A model generated the notes under the pieces. It searched no databases. It was given only the letters and a program-made list of their open reading frames with translations, and was not told the DNA's origin. Both the position numbers and the translations under genes were made by a program. From NCBI GenBank assembly GCA_002236755.2, contig NBZP02000035.1:2514961-2578960 (forward strand): a stretch of DNA of 64,000 bases. The letters run 5' to 3'. Source of the DNA: Dothistroma septosporum. Lineage: Eukaryota; Ascomycota; Dothideomycetes; Mycosphaerellales; Mycosphaerellaceae. Shown piece after piece: positions 22,897 through 31,586 of this stretch (its first letter is position 1; each line of letters starts with the position of its first letter).

Positions 22897-23300
22897 GGGA
22901 TATGGAGTGGGAGGGGAGGTGAGGGTTTATGGTGGCGATGTGTAGAGTTAGAGGCTGGTTGAGTATGGGAGGGTGGGAAGCGAGCAAAGTGCGAGGTGGA
23001 TGAAGGGTTGGTGGTGATGACGAATGAAGACGTGTGATTGGGATGGAGGCTGAAATTTTCATGAGACCATCAGGTCCAGCTATTCGGAGACGTTCAGGCA
23101 CAGACTGTGATCCAATGCTTCGAGCAGATCAACGAGCGGACCGCGAGGACATCAGCATGTGAGCCACGACTGATCGACCTGGTAGATCACGAGCCAGCAC
23201 AAAGACTCTCCTCCCGCGTCCTCTTCCTCTTCCCCTTCCGCTCGATCTAAATTCTCACCCATAAGACACAACACCTACCATCATGATATATTCGCACGTC

Positions 23301-23585
23301 CTACACTTCCCTCCTAATCCTCCTCCACGCCAGAAAGGTTCTAAATGTAGTCGCAGCTATGCAATCGCCAGACCCATCTGCTTGCAGGATCTCGGCATCT
23401 ACGTGGCCAGTCCTCAAATCATTGGCGACGCTTTCGGTGTTTGATTGCGGGATCTTAGTTTCGAGGATGAAATCGAGATCTTGAGCTAGCTGTTCCAAGT
23501 GTATGAATGCGGTGACACGCTGGAGGGCTGTGGATGCGGTTCGAGAAACTGAGGTCCTGGTGGAGGTGGAGCGTTCGTGCGGGAC
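23301..23585 (-). CDS. Unknown protein, copy 1 of a tandem paralogous pair (fragment)
   Basis: An open frame whose last 65 codons end TFLAWRRIRREV. There is no ATG in the clear part, so the 5' exon(s) are not located. A 43-residue stretch (IPQSNTESVANDLR ... TTFRTF) aligns without gaps to the frame at 23787-24435, with 17 identities including SV..L, DxEI, SG and ATxFxTF. The family is unknown to me. It may be a gene with unresolved introns or a decayed copy. Confidence 0.4.
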   Translation of the reverse strand, partial: VPHERSTSTRTSVSRTASTALQRVTAFIHLEQLAQDLDFILETKIPQSNTESVANDLRTGHVDAEILQADGSGDCIAATTFRTFLAWRRIRREV

Positions 23586-23786
23586 TGTGTGAGAGGATGA
23601 TGTGTATTATTGCCATATCAGTTATTCATCTAGCGATTGTGTTGGTCGGTCATCTGGGAGGTCCAGAATGAGTACACAAGCGGTCCTTCTCATCATGATG
23701 CTCTCTCCAGCTCGTCGGTGGATACTTCATATCCCTCACATGGACAATACATGCACCGCTGTTCCCATACCTCGCACTCACCATGA

Positions 23787-24435
23787 TCACAACCACAACG
23801 GTGGCATATCCTTGTTATGCCGAGGAAAGACCTGAAAAGTCCCAAACGAAGTCGCAATCATCATATTCCCTGAACGACGCGCTCGCGAGATCTCATCATC
23901 TCTCTGACCGTCCCGTAGTTCGTGCGAGACAGAATCGATCTGGGGTTGCGTGACCCTGTTGCCGAAACCACTTGATGTGAACTGTCTGGCTATGTATTGG
24001 GATTGAACCAGTGCGGCTTCGCGTTGGAATTGTGTGACTGGAAATTCCATTCTGGGTCGTTGGAAGAGGGAGTCGATCAGTCCGCGGAGTGGCATTGATT
24101 GGTGAGGACGGTATCGGAAGGTCGGGGTTGTCGATCGCGCCTTGGGTATGGATCTTCGCGAAGGAGAATCAGTCCACACATTAAGAAACATTGGACCATG
24201 ATCCATTGCCCAAGCTTTAGTCAACATGTCAGTCAAATCGACAATGTTCACAGTCATGTCATTGGGTCTTACTGTGTACCCTAACGCGAAGCAGTCTTCA
24301 CAGAACAGTCGTCGCCGTTCGATCGTAGTTGACAGCGCCACCAAGCGACTTCTGCTGCTGAGATCTCTTGCTGAATGCCTTGTAGTATCCGTTGCAGACG
24401 TCTCTGAGACATCGAGCGAATAAGAATCGGCACGA
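23787..24435 (-). CDS. Unknown protein, copy 2 of a tandem paralogous pair (exon structure unresolved)
   Basis: A minus-strand frame is open for about 215 codons, from a TGA just beyond 24435 to the stop at 23787, but has no good start ATG. It includes FCEDCFALGYTV, then a GTAAGA site and a TTGACTAAAG acceptor that would remove a 58-nt intron, and ends with the block shared with copy 1 (VTQPQIDSVSHELRDGQ ... ATSFGTF). An alternative first exon in another frame starts MSQRRLQRILQGIQQE. No known domain. Real coding potential is likely; the exact model is not. Confidence 0.4.
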
Positions 24436-24688
24436 GAGTCGATACGCGCTCAGCGAGGTAAAGTCGATGTTGGCCAGGTTTCACTGTGTGCATGTGACAC
24501 ATTGTGTATATTCCGTGACGACACAACGTTCTTGGAATGTTTCGGGTGTTTGAAGTTTGTCATATTGCAGTATAAGGCATGGCCAGAGATGATGTGTACA
24601 AATGTATTGGGAGAAGTTGTGGGTGCGAGAAGATGTGATGACTTGTGGAGGTTGTATACCATGTGCGTTTCTGCGGTGACACTCACTC

Positions 24689-25691
24689 TCACAAGTCTCT
24701 GAGGTACTTCTGTCCCCAGTGCCACCCGCCGGCCCAGAATGCAACGTACTCGTCCGTGACATAGCCTGAAGCGTCCCATTCTATGGAGAGGGATCGAATT
24801 AGCCTTCCAAATTGAGGCGGCGACTCCAGTGCAGGCCGAGGGCCCAGTGGAAGAGTCTAAACAAATCAGTACCAAGCCAATCTTTCGACAACGATCACAA
24901 CATACCTTGCATCAACAATCTTGCCGTCCTCCTCGGAGAGTGCTATCGTCGTTGGTACAATTGAATTCAATAACATCACAACAAGAATGACTCACCTTTA
25001 AGCTTGTCGTAAAGCTCACTCAACGGCACATTGACTCTCTCAATATACTCGCCATCATCCAGATGCTGCTCCGGCGGCTCATCACCCTCTTTCAGGTTGA
25101 CCTCGATAGTCACCATCTCCCAAGGTTAGCCACAGTCTCAGCAATATGACCAGCAGCGAGTCGGACGTACCTGCATATTGGCATTCGTCAATCCCGGATC
25201 AGCCACGATGGTAGGACTACAATCAAGTACCTGCATATTCGCGTTGGTCATTCCTGGTTGATTACTGAGCGTCGGGCTGACATCACGAACCTTGCCCTCG
25301 TAGCCAGTCTCTTCCTTCAGCTCACGTACTGCGGCCTGCTCGGGGGTCTCGCCAGCGTCGATGAGGCCGGCGGGGAATTCGACGCATATCGCATCGACAG
25401 GTGGGCGGTACTGCAGGATCACCAGGGTGGATGGTGCTCTCGAAGGGTGGCGGATGATGGGTGCGATGGCGACCGCGTCGATTCCGGACTCTTTGCGGGT
25501 CTTGCGAGCTGCGGCTTCCCAGACGCGCTCTTTGCCAGATGGATCGACCCACTGGATATTGATATCAGCATTTGCATGCCGATCTGTCACATGTGTCGTA
25601 CCTCAATCTTCCTCAACTCGGTCCATTTCGCCTCGTCTGGTGAGAGTGGCCCGACTCGCTTTATCTTGGCAGCCTGCAGTGTTGAAGACAT
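24689..25691 (-). CDS. YSA1: Nudix hydrolase, ADP-sugar/ADP-ribose pyrophosphatase, with duplicated alternative exons
   Basis: Hydrolyses ADP-ribose-type nucleotides to AMP and sugar phosphate. Main model: exons 25602-25691, 25231-25551, 24996-25116, 24906-24942, 24799-24856; 208 residues, the usual length. The Nudix box is complete: GLIDAGETPEQAAVRELKEE then TGY. The start gives MSSTLQAAKIKR. Two parts are present twice. (a) The segment after the Nudix box exists as adjacent 60-bp in-frame units, 25231-25290 and 25171-25230, both ending TNANMQ and each bounded by GT and CAG. (b) The C-terminus can come from exons 4 and 5 (DGKIVDARLFHWALGLHW) or from an alternative exon 24689-24780 (SGYVTDEYVAFWAGGWHW), whose ATAG acceptor has the same phase 1; that isoform has 207 residues. 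Splice choices are inferred, not shown. The Nudix identity is secure. Confidence 0.88.
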
Positions 25692-26097
25692 GGTGAAATG
25701 CCTTACAAGCTGAAGTGACCGGTTGATGGGTGTGACCGGTCGCATCTATTGGTATTGTCGTGTAAGGAGTTGCGTTTGGTGAAGGAAGAGGGATGTATGT
25801 ATGTAGTGACGTAAAGCAAGGCATCATCAGGCAACAACGCTTGTCCGAAAGCGGAATGCTCAAAATGTCGCTCGAAGTCTTCTGGACATTTGTCGTTTCA
25901 CCGTGTGCATTGAGAAGTGGGTCTGCACCAAAGATCAGACATCAAATGAATCCAGGCGGTGGTACACACATATCAAAGGACGCTTGGTGCAGTGACTCTC
26001 TCAGGCTGACATTAGTGGAAGCACAGTCCCAAGACATGTGAAGGCAATCCATTTAGCCCTGATTACTGTATCCCTACCTCCGCGTCATTTCTGGCGT

Positions 26098-26922
26098 CTA
26101 CGAGCTCAAAGCACTATCCTTCTTACGCTGCTGGCTGATCTCCTCCTGATGCATTTCCCGCAAATCACCAGTATTCGCCACACGTCCAGTCAACGCGGCA
26201 CCCCCAATCTCCTTCGCAGTCGTGAGAGGGCCAGTGGTCTTCTTCCAGTAGGAGATATCTACGAGTTGTATCAGCACAGTATCCACATCATCGATAGATC
26301 CAAACATTGACTTACATTTTGAACGAATCTCAATTAACTTCATTCTCGGATCCTCAGGACCTCCTGTGTGAACACCATCACCGAGATCGCCGAACCATGC
26401 GCTCACAACCTTTGAGTAGACCTCCTTGATACGTGGGTCATCGTTCGAAGTAGTCACTGCCTCTCCGGTGACTGAGATCCAGTTCTCGTTCGAGTCGTGG
26501 AAGATCAGACAAGTCTCCTTGTTCTGCAAGTCTTCGAATTTCTTGCTGTTGGTATTGGCGAGGAAGAGGAAGTCGGGGCCGGTTCTCTTTGCGACTGCCA
26601 TGGAGCGGGAGACAGGCTGTGAAGGAAGGTCAGTGATGTGATAAGAAATGTTGAATACGGTCATACGCACGCCGACACCGTTGCGGTACGTCCCCATCAT
26701 GCAGATCTTTCGGTCATCGGCGATCTTGTAGAAGTCCTTGAACTTGGTCTCGGTCGAAGACTCATTGTCGTACTGCTTCGCAACCGATGGGTCGCGAGTG
26801 GCATCAAGATCGTTAACTTTCTCAGGCATTCTGAAGGCTGGATATGATTTGAAACTTCGGACTGTCGATTTTGTGAAAGTCGATTTGAGCGCAAAGGTAA
26901 GCCGTGGAGTTGTGGTATACAT
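26098..26922 (-). CDS. BLI-3-like FMN-binding split-barrel flavoprotein
   Basis: Related to Neurospora blue-light-induced BLI-3 and bacterial general-stress proteins of the PNPOx-like fold. Exons 26671-26922, 26316-26616 and 26098-26258 (introns 54 and 57 nt, GTGCGT and GTAAGT donors) give 237 residues. Motifs: FKDFYKIADDRKICMMGTYR, SRSMAVAKRTGPDFLFLANT, WISVTGEA, VYSKVVSAWFGDLGDG and ISYWKKTTGPL after the second splice. The N-terminus from ATG 26922 (MYTTTPRLTFALKSTFTKST) is basic and looks like a mitochondrial presequence; an internal ATG at 26829 (MPEKVNDL) would give the cytosolic length. Both may be used. Function is probably flavin-dependent and stress- or light-related, by family only. 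Confidence 0.85.
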   Translation of the reverse strand: MYTTTPRLTFALKSTFTKSTVRSFKSYPAFRMPEKVNDLDATRDPSVAKQYDNESSTETKFKDFYKIADDRKICMMGTYRNGVGVRMTVFNISYHITDLPSQPVSRSMAVAKRTGPDFLFLANTNSKKFEDLQNKETCLIFHDSNENWISVTGEAVTTSNDDPRIKEVYSKVVSAWFGDLGDGVHTGGPEDPRMKLIEIRSKCKSMFGSIDDVDTVLIQLVDISYWKKTTGPLTTAKEIGGAALTGRVANTGDLREMHQEEISQQRKKDSALSS

Positions 26923-27594
26923 CGAAGCTGATATTGATGTATATGTACTGCAATGCAGGATGTATATGTTGGCCCGGCGCATTCTCCGAGCATGAGAGGA
27001 GTGACGCGCTGGACCCTGCAGCATTGCAGCAACTTGAAGTCATGATGCAAGAAACCATCATGACGCGCGACACGTCTTCCACATCTGATGTTTGCTCGCG
27101 TTGTTGACACTTCGGTGTCCGGTGAGCAGGATTCTGCCTGCATTGATAGATGCAATCGACCATCATCACAGCGGAGGCTCGGTGTTTGCTCTGTCCGGGT
27201 GTTGTCATGGGACAGATGATCGGAAACATGGCATCTGCAATCACGAGAACGATGAAAGAGATCCGCCTCCCATCACCGCAGTGAGATCGGCCAAGTCTAC
27301 GGGTGTCAAATCCTGACTGCTTCCATCCCAGTATACAGCAGCCATGAGCCAAGAGCCCTTCTCACCGAGTAGACAAGTACCTTTGGCCGCCTTGCCATCG
27401 ATTTGCCTGCGGCACAACGCTTCGCAGTACAGAGTACAGCCCAACCACAGAGAAGCCATAGATCACGACCGACAGTGGACCTGCACGCCCTTCAACTTCG
27501 TGCGGCAGAATGGCCTCCTGTGACATCCTTGGGCGACCATCAAGCAGGCCAAGACCATCAGGTATCGAATCAAGAGCCACAACCGCAGACGTGT
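26923..27594. other. Intergenic, no gene seen
   Basis: Promoter side of the BLI-3-like gene and 3' region of the arylsulfotransferase gene. No supported coding region. Confidence 0.5.
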
Positions 27595-29180
27595 TCAACA
27601 CAGCTCCATTGATTCTATCGCTTCCGCGTAAGCAAAAGCGACCAGGTCTTGTGCTATCCAGGAAGTTTCAAATCCGTGCTTCTTCGCTTGCCCGAGGCGT
27701 GTGAACTGGTCGCTTTGATTCAACCTGCTACCATAGAACGTCCACGACTCGACCTCGGTGGCGCCGTTCCAGCTGACATGGAAAGTAGTGACGAAGTCGT
27801 TTGTCGCTGTCACCATTGAGTGAAGCTTCAGGTCAGGCGCTGTTGCAGGCATACCGATGAAAGTAGACTTGTAGGCTCGGTAGCTTGACATGCGAGTAGA
27901 GACAAACTTCGCATCAAGGACCAGTCGATTCGAGAAATTATACTCGCTGACATGTCCTTGGATTGACCAGCTCACGAACGACGCAGCGTCATGGAAGTCC
28001 TCACCCATGACTTGGATGCTCCCTAGCTTCTCGCTCGTGCTGTTATTGGGGTGGTCGAACGTCCGCAACAGTTTGGCTGTCTTGGGATGACTTCCCGTGT
28101 CCAGAACCACAAACTTGGCCGCAGACGGGAGCTGAGGCATGTTTGTATTCCTGCCTTCGTCTTCGCCGTGGTTGTCGAAGATGGACATAGTAATATGTGT
28201 TCGATTCTCCGCCAGAATGCGGACGTGATGTTGCCAGCTGAAGTCCACGCCGTGTTCCATCACGAAGTCTGATATGGAGCCTCCGAGTCTCCAGATGACC
28301 TCTCCTGAACTTCCCGAAATCCGATACACTGTGCTCGTATGCCGTGCCGAAATCATGTAGTCGCCGTTCGCGAATTTATCAATTGAGTTGAGGTGAAGAA
28401 AATCCCAGGGCGCAGGATAGTCCTCGGGTCGACCTTTGCTATCGCGGCTCTCATCTAGTGAGATATGGTTAATTACTGGATTCCATTCAAAGATTTTCTC
28501 GCCAGAGATTAGATCGACCTCCGAAAATCCAGATATCACCAGCGCACGCTGGCCTTGGCCGAGTTCTGCGGCATTACGGGTATCTAGACCGTTCGTGCTG
28601 ATGAGAGCCGACCTACCATTGGGTAGAATGTTGAACTCATGCAAGTCGTACGACATATCCTCGAGACGTGAAACCTCTTCATAGCGATTATTCGGTAGGA
28701 CGATTGCGGGCGTGCCAGATATGCCATCCCCGAGATGCTCCCCAGTGATGTATAGCGAGAGATATTGTGTATCATTGATGGTCATTGGCGTGAGACCGAA
28801 AGTGTTGCGGTTGTTGTAGTTCGAAGCTCCATTCCATACCAGGTTCTGTAAAGTCAGCTGAGACTCACATCAAGTGAAGGAGAAATGAGACTCACACCGT
28901 CACCATCGTAGATATGTGGCCCGATCTGGTATGGCGAATGCTCTTTCCTTCCGAGATAAGCTCCTTGTGGCGCAAGTCCGGCATAAGGCGTGACGAACCA
29001 GTATCCCTGTGTGATGGCCTCTGGATGATGTTTGATGACATTGTATCGGGGAGATGTGAGGTCTGGACGACTGATGAAGTGATGCAAGTCGGAGCCGTCC
29101 TCAAAACGTTCAGGGTCACGATCCCTCACGGCCAGTGCAATCGCAAGGCTTGTCGCAAGGACACCTATCGCCCAGGCCAT
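27595..29180 (-). CDS. Arylsulfotransferase-like membrane/secreted beta-propeller protein
   Basis: Exons 28896-29180 and 27595-28845 (50-nt intron, GTGAGT...TTACAG) give 511 residues, the usual size for the fungal arylsulfotransferase (ASST) family. The protein starts MAWAIGVLATSLAIALAV, a signal peptide or signal anchor, so the propeller should be lumenal or extracellular. Family blocks: GYWFVTPYAG, IYDGDGNLVWNG across the splice, LYITGEH, YDLHEFNILPNGRSAL, WDFLHLNSIDKFANGDYMIS, SGEVIWRLGG, FSWQHHVRI and ISTxxNHGED-like SIFDNHGEDE. Fungal members are widespread, but their sulfate donor and acceptor are mostly unknown. Start chosen because the hydrophobic segment begins immediately. Confidence 0.88.
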
Positions 29181-30518
29181 GAAGATTGATCTACTCGAGG
29201 GTGCACAATCCACATTCGCGATTGACGCTGTGATCAAGTGCAAGCCGGCAAAGCCCACACCTTCTGCGGAGTAGTAGATGAGGTAGATCCGTTCGATCGC
29301 CACCAGAACGTAAATCTGGGGCAGTATGTGTCGCAAGCAAATGCTTTGATCGTAACCAGTCTTTCCAGGAAGGCGAATTGGCACTGTGCGGGCATCATCT
29401 TGAGCCGCACTCTTTACAAATACTGTCCACATGTCAGGCCCCGATGTAGTGGCCCGCACTTGCTCCGAACACTCTATACGCATAGTAGCGTGGGAAGACT
29501 TGACCTCACCTCGCGGCATTTTCGGTGTGCCTTGTGACACCGCCGCGGCTGAGACATTCCGTGTGTGCTTACCTTTAGCAGTCCTAAGCTTGAATTCCAC
29601 ATTGTATGCTGATGTTCCGGGCCGCATCAAGCTGTTTCACCTGGAGGGATAGCAATGGTGGTCCCGTGGAGCCTCGGCATGGACATCGAGTGCATCCGAG
29701 GGCGTTCTCAAGAGGCCGGCGCAGGAGTTGAAGAATTTAGTCTGCAGGTAGTGCCCGTGAGTACTGGGAAGTACGATCAAGATCCGCCCATGTCTGGGAA
29801 AAGGTCATGACACCAGCGCTGGCATTGATGATCGAAAACTTCCGGGAAGACAATCACCAAGAATCCATCGAAACACTGACTGCAAAATACCTCTCGGCCG
29901 AGGTCCTCTCAACCGTGCTGCATCGCACAATCGAGCTTCCCTAATCTTGGTACGCAGCATCATGACTGCACTAGTCTCGTCTCCATTGCTGGGCCTCGAA
30001 ATGGGGTGGCCGAGGCATATCTCTCACAGCTGTTGCGCCAGCAAGCCGAGGCGGAGTTCAGAAATCGGAGGCATCATATACAGATACCGATGAACGAGTA
30101 AGGACTGGTAGGAAATGCTCGAACGATGTCGTGGTAATGTCAAAGGAAGAGAAGAAGTGAGGTTAGAATTAATGTTTCAGCGATGCCACCGAATGCAATC
30201 GTGAGGCAATTTGTGCCGACGGGGGAAGAGCTCTTGGCGTTGGACCCGCGGCGATGAGCACTTCCTCCGAGTCCTCTAATCTTGGACATGTGTCAGAGTA
30301 TAGCACGGGATAACTTCGTTTAGACATTCGTGAGGGAAAGAAGACAATGGCATCCATTCACAGATATTATACTGCATTCGCAAGCAATGTTCGTACATAC
30401 ATACGATGATGTCCTACAGGCTGTGGACAATGAGAAGAGGCAATTGAAGTCGCGATGACAGAAGGCAACAATTTCCGACACCCCTTTCTTAACGCGATCG
30501 CCTCTCGTGCCCTCACAC
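29181..30518. other. Intergenic, 1.3 kb; one short coding-like frame
   Basis: No firm gene. A 45-codon plus-strand ORF at 29807-29944 (MTPALALMIENFRED ... STVLHRTIELP) has protein-like composition but no recognised relative; it could be a relic exon. The rest shows nothing. Confidence 0.3.
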
Positions 30519-31586
30519 TCATGAGTTGACAAGAGCAGGATCATTCACCGGAACATCCTGGGAGATGGTGTTTGCATCACCCTTAGAAACACAAGTTCTT
30601 ACACCTTTCGCATCATCGTAGCAGCCTCGATTCCACTGTCCGCAATAAGAGTTGCCCACCGTCAAAACCGCCTCATCAGTTGCTGGGCGCGCGTCGCTGT
30701 ACACTGTGGCTTCGATGGTCGCTGAGTCGGTCCTTGGAACGGCCTTACAGGTGTCGTCGGTAAGGATGGCGCACCTTCCAGCGTCTGGTTTGACAGATCC
30801 GGAATTGAAAGTCCAGACAAAACTTGGTGGGCTCATCGTGATTGCTGCAACACAGCAGGCCGTAGCATCTGTGGCGTCGGAGCGAACGAGGCCAAACCCC
30901 TCATCATCTGGTCTTGCTGAGTCGATGACTTGGACCTCTCTGATGTTAGCGCCGCGGTAGGATGGAAGCATGTTGTTTGTCTGGCAAGCTGCATAGACCG
31001 TGGTCGTGGATGGATAGACTGTGACTTTGCACGTCGCTGTAGAGGTAACGGTGAATTGTACCGGAGTCTTGCAGGCCTTCTGTGTCTCCGTGACTGTCTT
31101 GGTCTGAGTGATGCACTGTTTCTTCTCCTTGTAGTGGTAGACGTCGACCCGCTGAGGATATTGGCCAGGGTTCATGGCGTTGTAATCGCGCCGAGCGAGG
31201 CCTGATACCGGAGCTGCCGACCTCTTATCCTGTGCTGAGGCGTCCTTTGGCGCACCTGGGTCTGGCAGCGACGAGCGCACTGGGATGAAGCCGGCAGAAG
31301 CGGGGACTGTGTATGTCGATGGCTCGTAGGCTCTGATAGTCTGGGTTGTAGTGACTGTTGTTGTTAACTTGTGCTTCTCATTGACGATTTCGGTCGTGGT
31401 AGTTTGGACGGTTTCGGTCTTGGTGCAGGGCGTGTATACATCCGAGTAGTAGGTCTTAACGTTGGGGTTGTACTTGCCGCCATGACGTGTGTATGCCGAT
31501 GTCTTGTCAGCGCCTCGTGCTTCAAGAGCAAAGCATGCTTGAGCGAGTGAGAGCGCCGTAACAACTGTGAGAGTGAATTTCGTCAT
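30519..31586 (-). CDS. Secreted Thr-rich, cysteine-containing protein, unknown function
   Basis: Single exon, 355 residues. A clear signal peptide (MTKFTLTVVTALSLAQACFA) is followed by EARGADKTS and a YNPNVKTYYSDVY segment. Thr-rich stretches (VQTTTTEIVN, KLTTTVTTTQTI) suggest O-glycosylation. The C-terminal 150 or so residues carry about ten Cys, including TACCVAAI and SYCGQWNRGCYDD, consistent with a disulfide-stabilised extracellular domain. A Lys-Arg site (DKRSAAP) and LARRDYN could be Kex2 cleavage sites. No GPI signal or enzyme motif seen. It may be a cell-wall or apoplastic protein; I cannot assign a function. Confidence 0.72.
   Translation of the reverse strand: MTKFTLTVVTALSLAQACFALEARGADKTSAYTRHGGKYNPNVKTYYSDVYTPCTKTETVQTTTTEIVNEKHKLTTTVTTTQTIRAYEPSTYTVPASAGFIPVRSSLPDPGAPKDASAQDKRSAAPVSGLARRDYNAMNPGQYPQRVDVYHYKEKKQCITQTKTVTETQKACKTPVQFTVTSTATCKVTVYPSTTTVYAACQTNNMLPSYRGANIREVQVIDSARPDDEGFGLVRSDATDATACCVAAITMSPPSFVWTFNSGSVKPDAGRCAILTDDTCKAVPRTDSATIEATVYSDARPATDEAVLTVGNSYCGQWNRGCYDDAKGVRTCVSKGDANTISQDVPVNDPALVNS

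Noticed and set aside
24450..24875. 142-codon minus-strand frame covering the Nudix 3' end
   Set aside because: Frame analysis shows the real coding content here is in the two alternative Nudix terminal exons, in other phases.
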